From: an uncultured Oscillospiraceae bacterium
GTDB taxonomy: Bacteria > Bacillota > Clostridia > Oscillospirales > Oscillospiraceae
Length of the DNA: 8,601 bases
Direction: 5' to 3'
NCBI GenBank assembly: GCA_934659415.1
Contig: CAKUHW010000035.1
Span: 1 to 8,601, forward strand
Shown here in pieces: positions 6,246 to 8,601 of this stretch; position 1 is the first letter of the stretch, and each line of letters begins with the position of its first letter. The notes beneath the pieces are model-generated. The model was not told where the DNA came from and made no database searches. It saw only the letters and a program-made list of their open reading frames with translations. A program made the translations under genes and the position numbers.

Positions 6246-7316
6246 ATGGAACTCAGCGAGCGAAAGCGAAAGATCCTGCGGGCTGTGGTAGAGAGCTATG
6301 TGCAGACTGCGGAGCCGGTCGGCTCCAAGGCCATTCAGGAGCTGGCGGATCTTAATGTGTCCTCCGCCACCATCCGCAACGAACTGGCGGACCTGACAGA
6401 GCAGGGCTATCTGGAACAGCCCCATACCTCTGCAGGCCGGGTGCCTTCGCCCAAGGGCTACCGCCTCTATGTGAACGAGCTGATGGAAGATCAGCGCCTG
6501 TCCCTGGAGGAGACCCGGCAGATCAACGAGGCCCTTCATCTGAAGATGCAGGAGCTGGATAAGGTGATCGACCAGGCGGGGCGCATGGTGTCCCAGCTGA
6601 CCAACTATCCGGCCTTTGCGCTGGCAGGAAATCCCCGCAGGACCACGATCCGCCGGTTTGACCTTATTCTGGTGGACGCCAATTCCTTCATCGTAGTGGT
6701 CATGACCAGCGGCAGCGTGGTGAAGAACAAGCTGATCCACCTTCCCGCAGACCTGTCGGAGCCGCAGCTTCAGCTGCTGACAGCCCTTCTGAACACCTCC
6801 TTTACGGGGAAGACGCTGGACGAGCTCACCCCGGAGCTGATGCGGGTGGCAGAGCACGCGGCGGGCAGCTCCTACGGACTGATCTCCCTGGTGGTGTCCT
6901 TCGCCATGGAGGTCCTGGAGGAGATGGAGAGCGGCGCGGTGTATACCGCGGGCGCCAGCCACATTCTGGACCATCCGGAATATCAGGATGTAGGCAAGGC
7001 CCAGAAGCTCATGTCCTACCTCAGTGAAGAGCAGTCCCTGATCCAGTCGCTGGCGCTGCCCACCATGGGGGATGATGCCACAAAGATCCTCATTGGCCCG
7101 GAGAATGTGGCCGAGGAGCTGAAGGATACCAGCGTGGTGCTGGCCAGCTATGATATCGGCGATGGGATGAAGGGCGTGATCGGCGTGGTGGGCCCCACAA
7201 GAATGGATTACGGAAAGGTGGCCGCCAAGCTGTCCTATGTGGCCGACGGCCTGTCCAAGCTGTTCGGCCAGACCGAGCTGCCCCCGCCCAAGCCGGAAGA
7301 GGAAAAGGAGGAGTAA
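6246..7316 (+). CDS. hrcA: Heat-inducible transcription repressor HrcA
   Basis: This 356-aa DNA-binding protein represses the class I heat-shock genes by binding CIRCE as a dimer; its activity is known to depend on the GroE chaperonin. The N-terminal winged helix spans about 1-75, with the recognition region SSATIRNELADL (39-50) and the family signature HTSAGRVPSPKGYR (60-73). The C-terminal GAF-like and dimerisation part includes AGASHILDHPEYQD (235-248), ILIGPEN (281-287) and GVIGVVGPTRMDY (310-322), all typical. The tail is short and acidic (EEEKEE). The ATG at 6246 was chosen because AGGAGG (6233-6238) lies 7 nt upstream; a GTG at 6219 in the same frame falls inside CIRCE and would add nine unlikely residues. 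It is the first gene of the operon, with grpE starting 6 nt after its stop. Confidence 0.97.
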   Translation: MELSERKRKILRAVVESYVQTAEPVGSKAIQELADLNVSSATIRNELADLTEQGYLEQPHTSAGRVPSPKGYRLYVNELMEDQRLSLEETRQINEALHLKMQELDKVIDQAGRMVSQLTNYPAFALAGNPRRTTIRRFDLILVDANSFIVVVMTSGSVVKNKLIHLPADLSEPQLQLLTALLNTSFTGKTLDELTPELMRVAEHAAGSSYGLISLVVSFAMEVLEEMESGAVYTAGASHILDHPEYQDVGKAQKLMSYLSEEQSLIQSLALPTMGDDATKILIGPENVAEELKDTSVVLASYDIGDGMKGVIGVVGPTRMDYGKVAAKLSYVADGLSKLFGQTELPPPKPEEEKEE

Positions 7317-7322
7317 TGTTCC

Positions 7323-7889
7323 ATGTCTGATAAGAAGAAGAAAAATACCGCCGCCCCTGAGGCCCCGCAGACCGAAGGGACGATCGACACGCCGGAGACC
7401 GAGCTCCCGGCGGAGGAGATGCCGGAGACCGAGCCCGCCGCGCCGGCGGCGGAGACGCCGGATGACAGCGCAGCCAAGCTGGCTGCGGCGGAGGACCGCT
7501 TCCTCCGGCTGGCCGCTGAATATGACAATTACCGCAAGCGCACCACCCGGGAGAAAGAGGCGGCCTGGACGGAGGCCAAGGCCCAGACCGTCAGCGCCTT
7601 CCTTCCCGTGTACGACAATCTGGAGCGGGCCCTGAAGCAGGAGACGGCGGATGCCGCATACGCCAAGGGCGTGGAGATGACCATGAAGGGTCTTCAGGAC
7701 GCTTTGGCCGGCCTGGGTGTGGAGCGGATCCCCGCCATGGGAGAGACCTTTGATCCCAACCTCCACAACGCGGTGATGCATGTGGAGGACGAGAGCGTGG
7801 GTGAGAATACGGTCGTGGAGGTATTCCAGCAGGGCTTCCTCTGCGGCGATAAGGTCATCCGCTTCGCCATGGTGAAGGTCGCAAACTGA
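7323..7889 (+). CDS. grpE: Nucleotide exchange factor GrpE
   Basis: GrpE is the cytoplasmic co-chaperone that releases ADP from DnaK; it works as a dimer. The 188-aa protein begins with a disordered, acidic, Pro/Ala/Thr/Glu-rich tail (about 9-50) with loosely repeated PETE and AAPAAE units. A long helix follows (about 51-110), including RFLRLAAEYDNYRKRT (59-74), the most conserved coiled-coil stretch. The C-terminal beta domain ends with the family signature FDPNLHNAVMHVED (143-156), then VVEVFQQGFLCGDKVIRFAMVKV (in 164-186). The ribosome site AGGAGG (7306-7311) lies inside the end of hrcA, 11 nt before the ATG, and the gap between the genes is only 6 nt, so translational coupling to hrcA is likely. 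dnaK follows after 74 nt. Confidence 0.97.
   Translation: MSDKKKKNTAAPEAPQTEGTIDTPETELPAEEMPETEPAAPAAETPDDSAAKLAAAEDRFLRLAAEYDNYRKRTTREKEAAWTEAKAQTVSAFLPVYDNLERALKQETADAAYAKGVEMTMKGLQDALAGLGVERIPAMGETFDPNLHNAVMHVEDESVGENTVVEVFQQGFLCGDKVIRFAMVKVAN

Positions 7890-8601
<712 letters not shown>

Overview
The window looks like chromosomal housekeeping DNA from a GC-rich Gram-positive anaerobe, most likely a Clostridia member of the Oscillospiraceae type. The evidence is the hrcA-grpE-dnaK gene order under a perfect CIRCE operator, a DnaK that lacks the N-terminal insert of Gram-negative DnaK, strong AGGAGG-type ribosome binding sites, a PRK06851-family ATPase, and high GC with long spurious antisense ORFs. 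The genus is an inference. No mobile element, CRISPR array, tRNA or rRNA was seen.

Left part (1-2302): the last 15 codons of an unidentified + strand gene end at 48. They are followed by two tandem hairpins, the second a strong terminator. Converging on them from the right are two minus-strand genes: a PRK06851-family P-loop ATPase (1211-2302) and, downstream of it, a DEDDh (RNase T-like) 3'-5' exonuclease with a Cys-rich tail (154-1110). The exonuclease has its own very good promoter, whose -35 box overlaps the stop codon of the ATPase gene.

Middle (2303-5978): cca, the tRNA nucleotidyltransferase, diverges from the ATPase gene across a 131-bp spacer with a good promoter and a short dyad. 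cca ends in the same kind of tandem hairpin plus terminator as the left edge. A large minus-strand membrane glycosyltransferase of the protein O-mannosyltransferase (GT39) type converges on it. This enzyme carries a discoidin-like domain inserted before its catalytic Asp-Glu loop.

Right part (5979-8601): divergent from the glycosyltransferase is the class I heat-shock operon. It consists of a promoter and CIRCE operator, then hrcA (repressor), grpE (nucleotide exchange factor) and the first 212 codons of dnaK, which runs off the window. HrcA binds CIRCE and represses its own operon, and GrpE recharges DnaK. The gene content is mostly ordinary. The items most worth a second look are the repeated GTCAAA...TTTGAC hairpin placed just before both convergent terminators, the domain insertion in the glycosyltransferase, and the unassigned jobs of the PRK06851 ATPase and the exonuclease.
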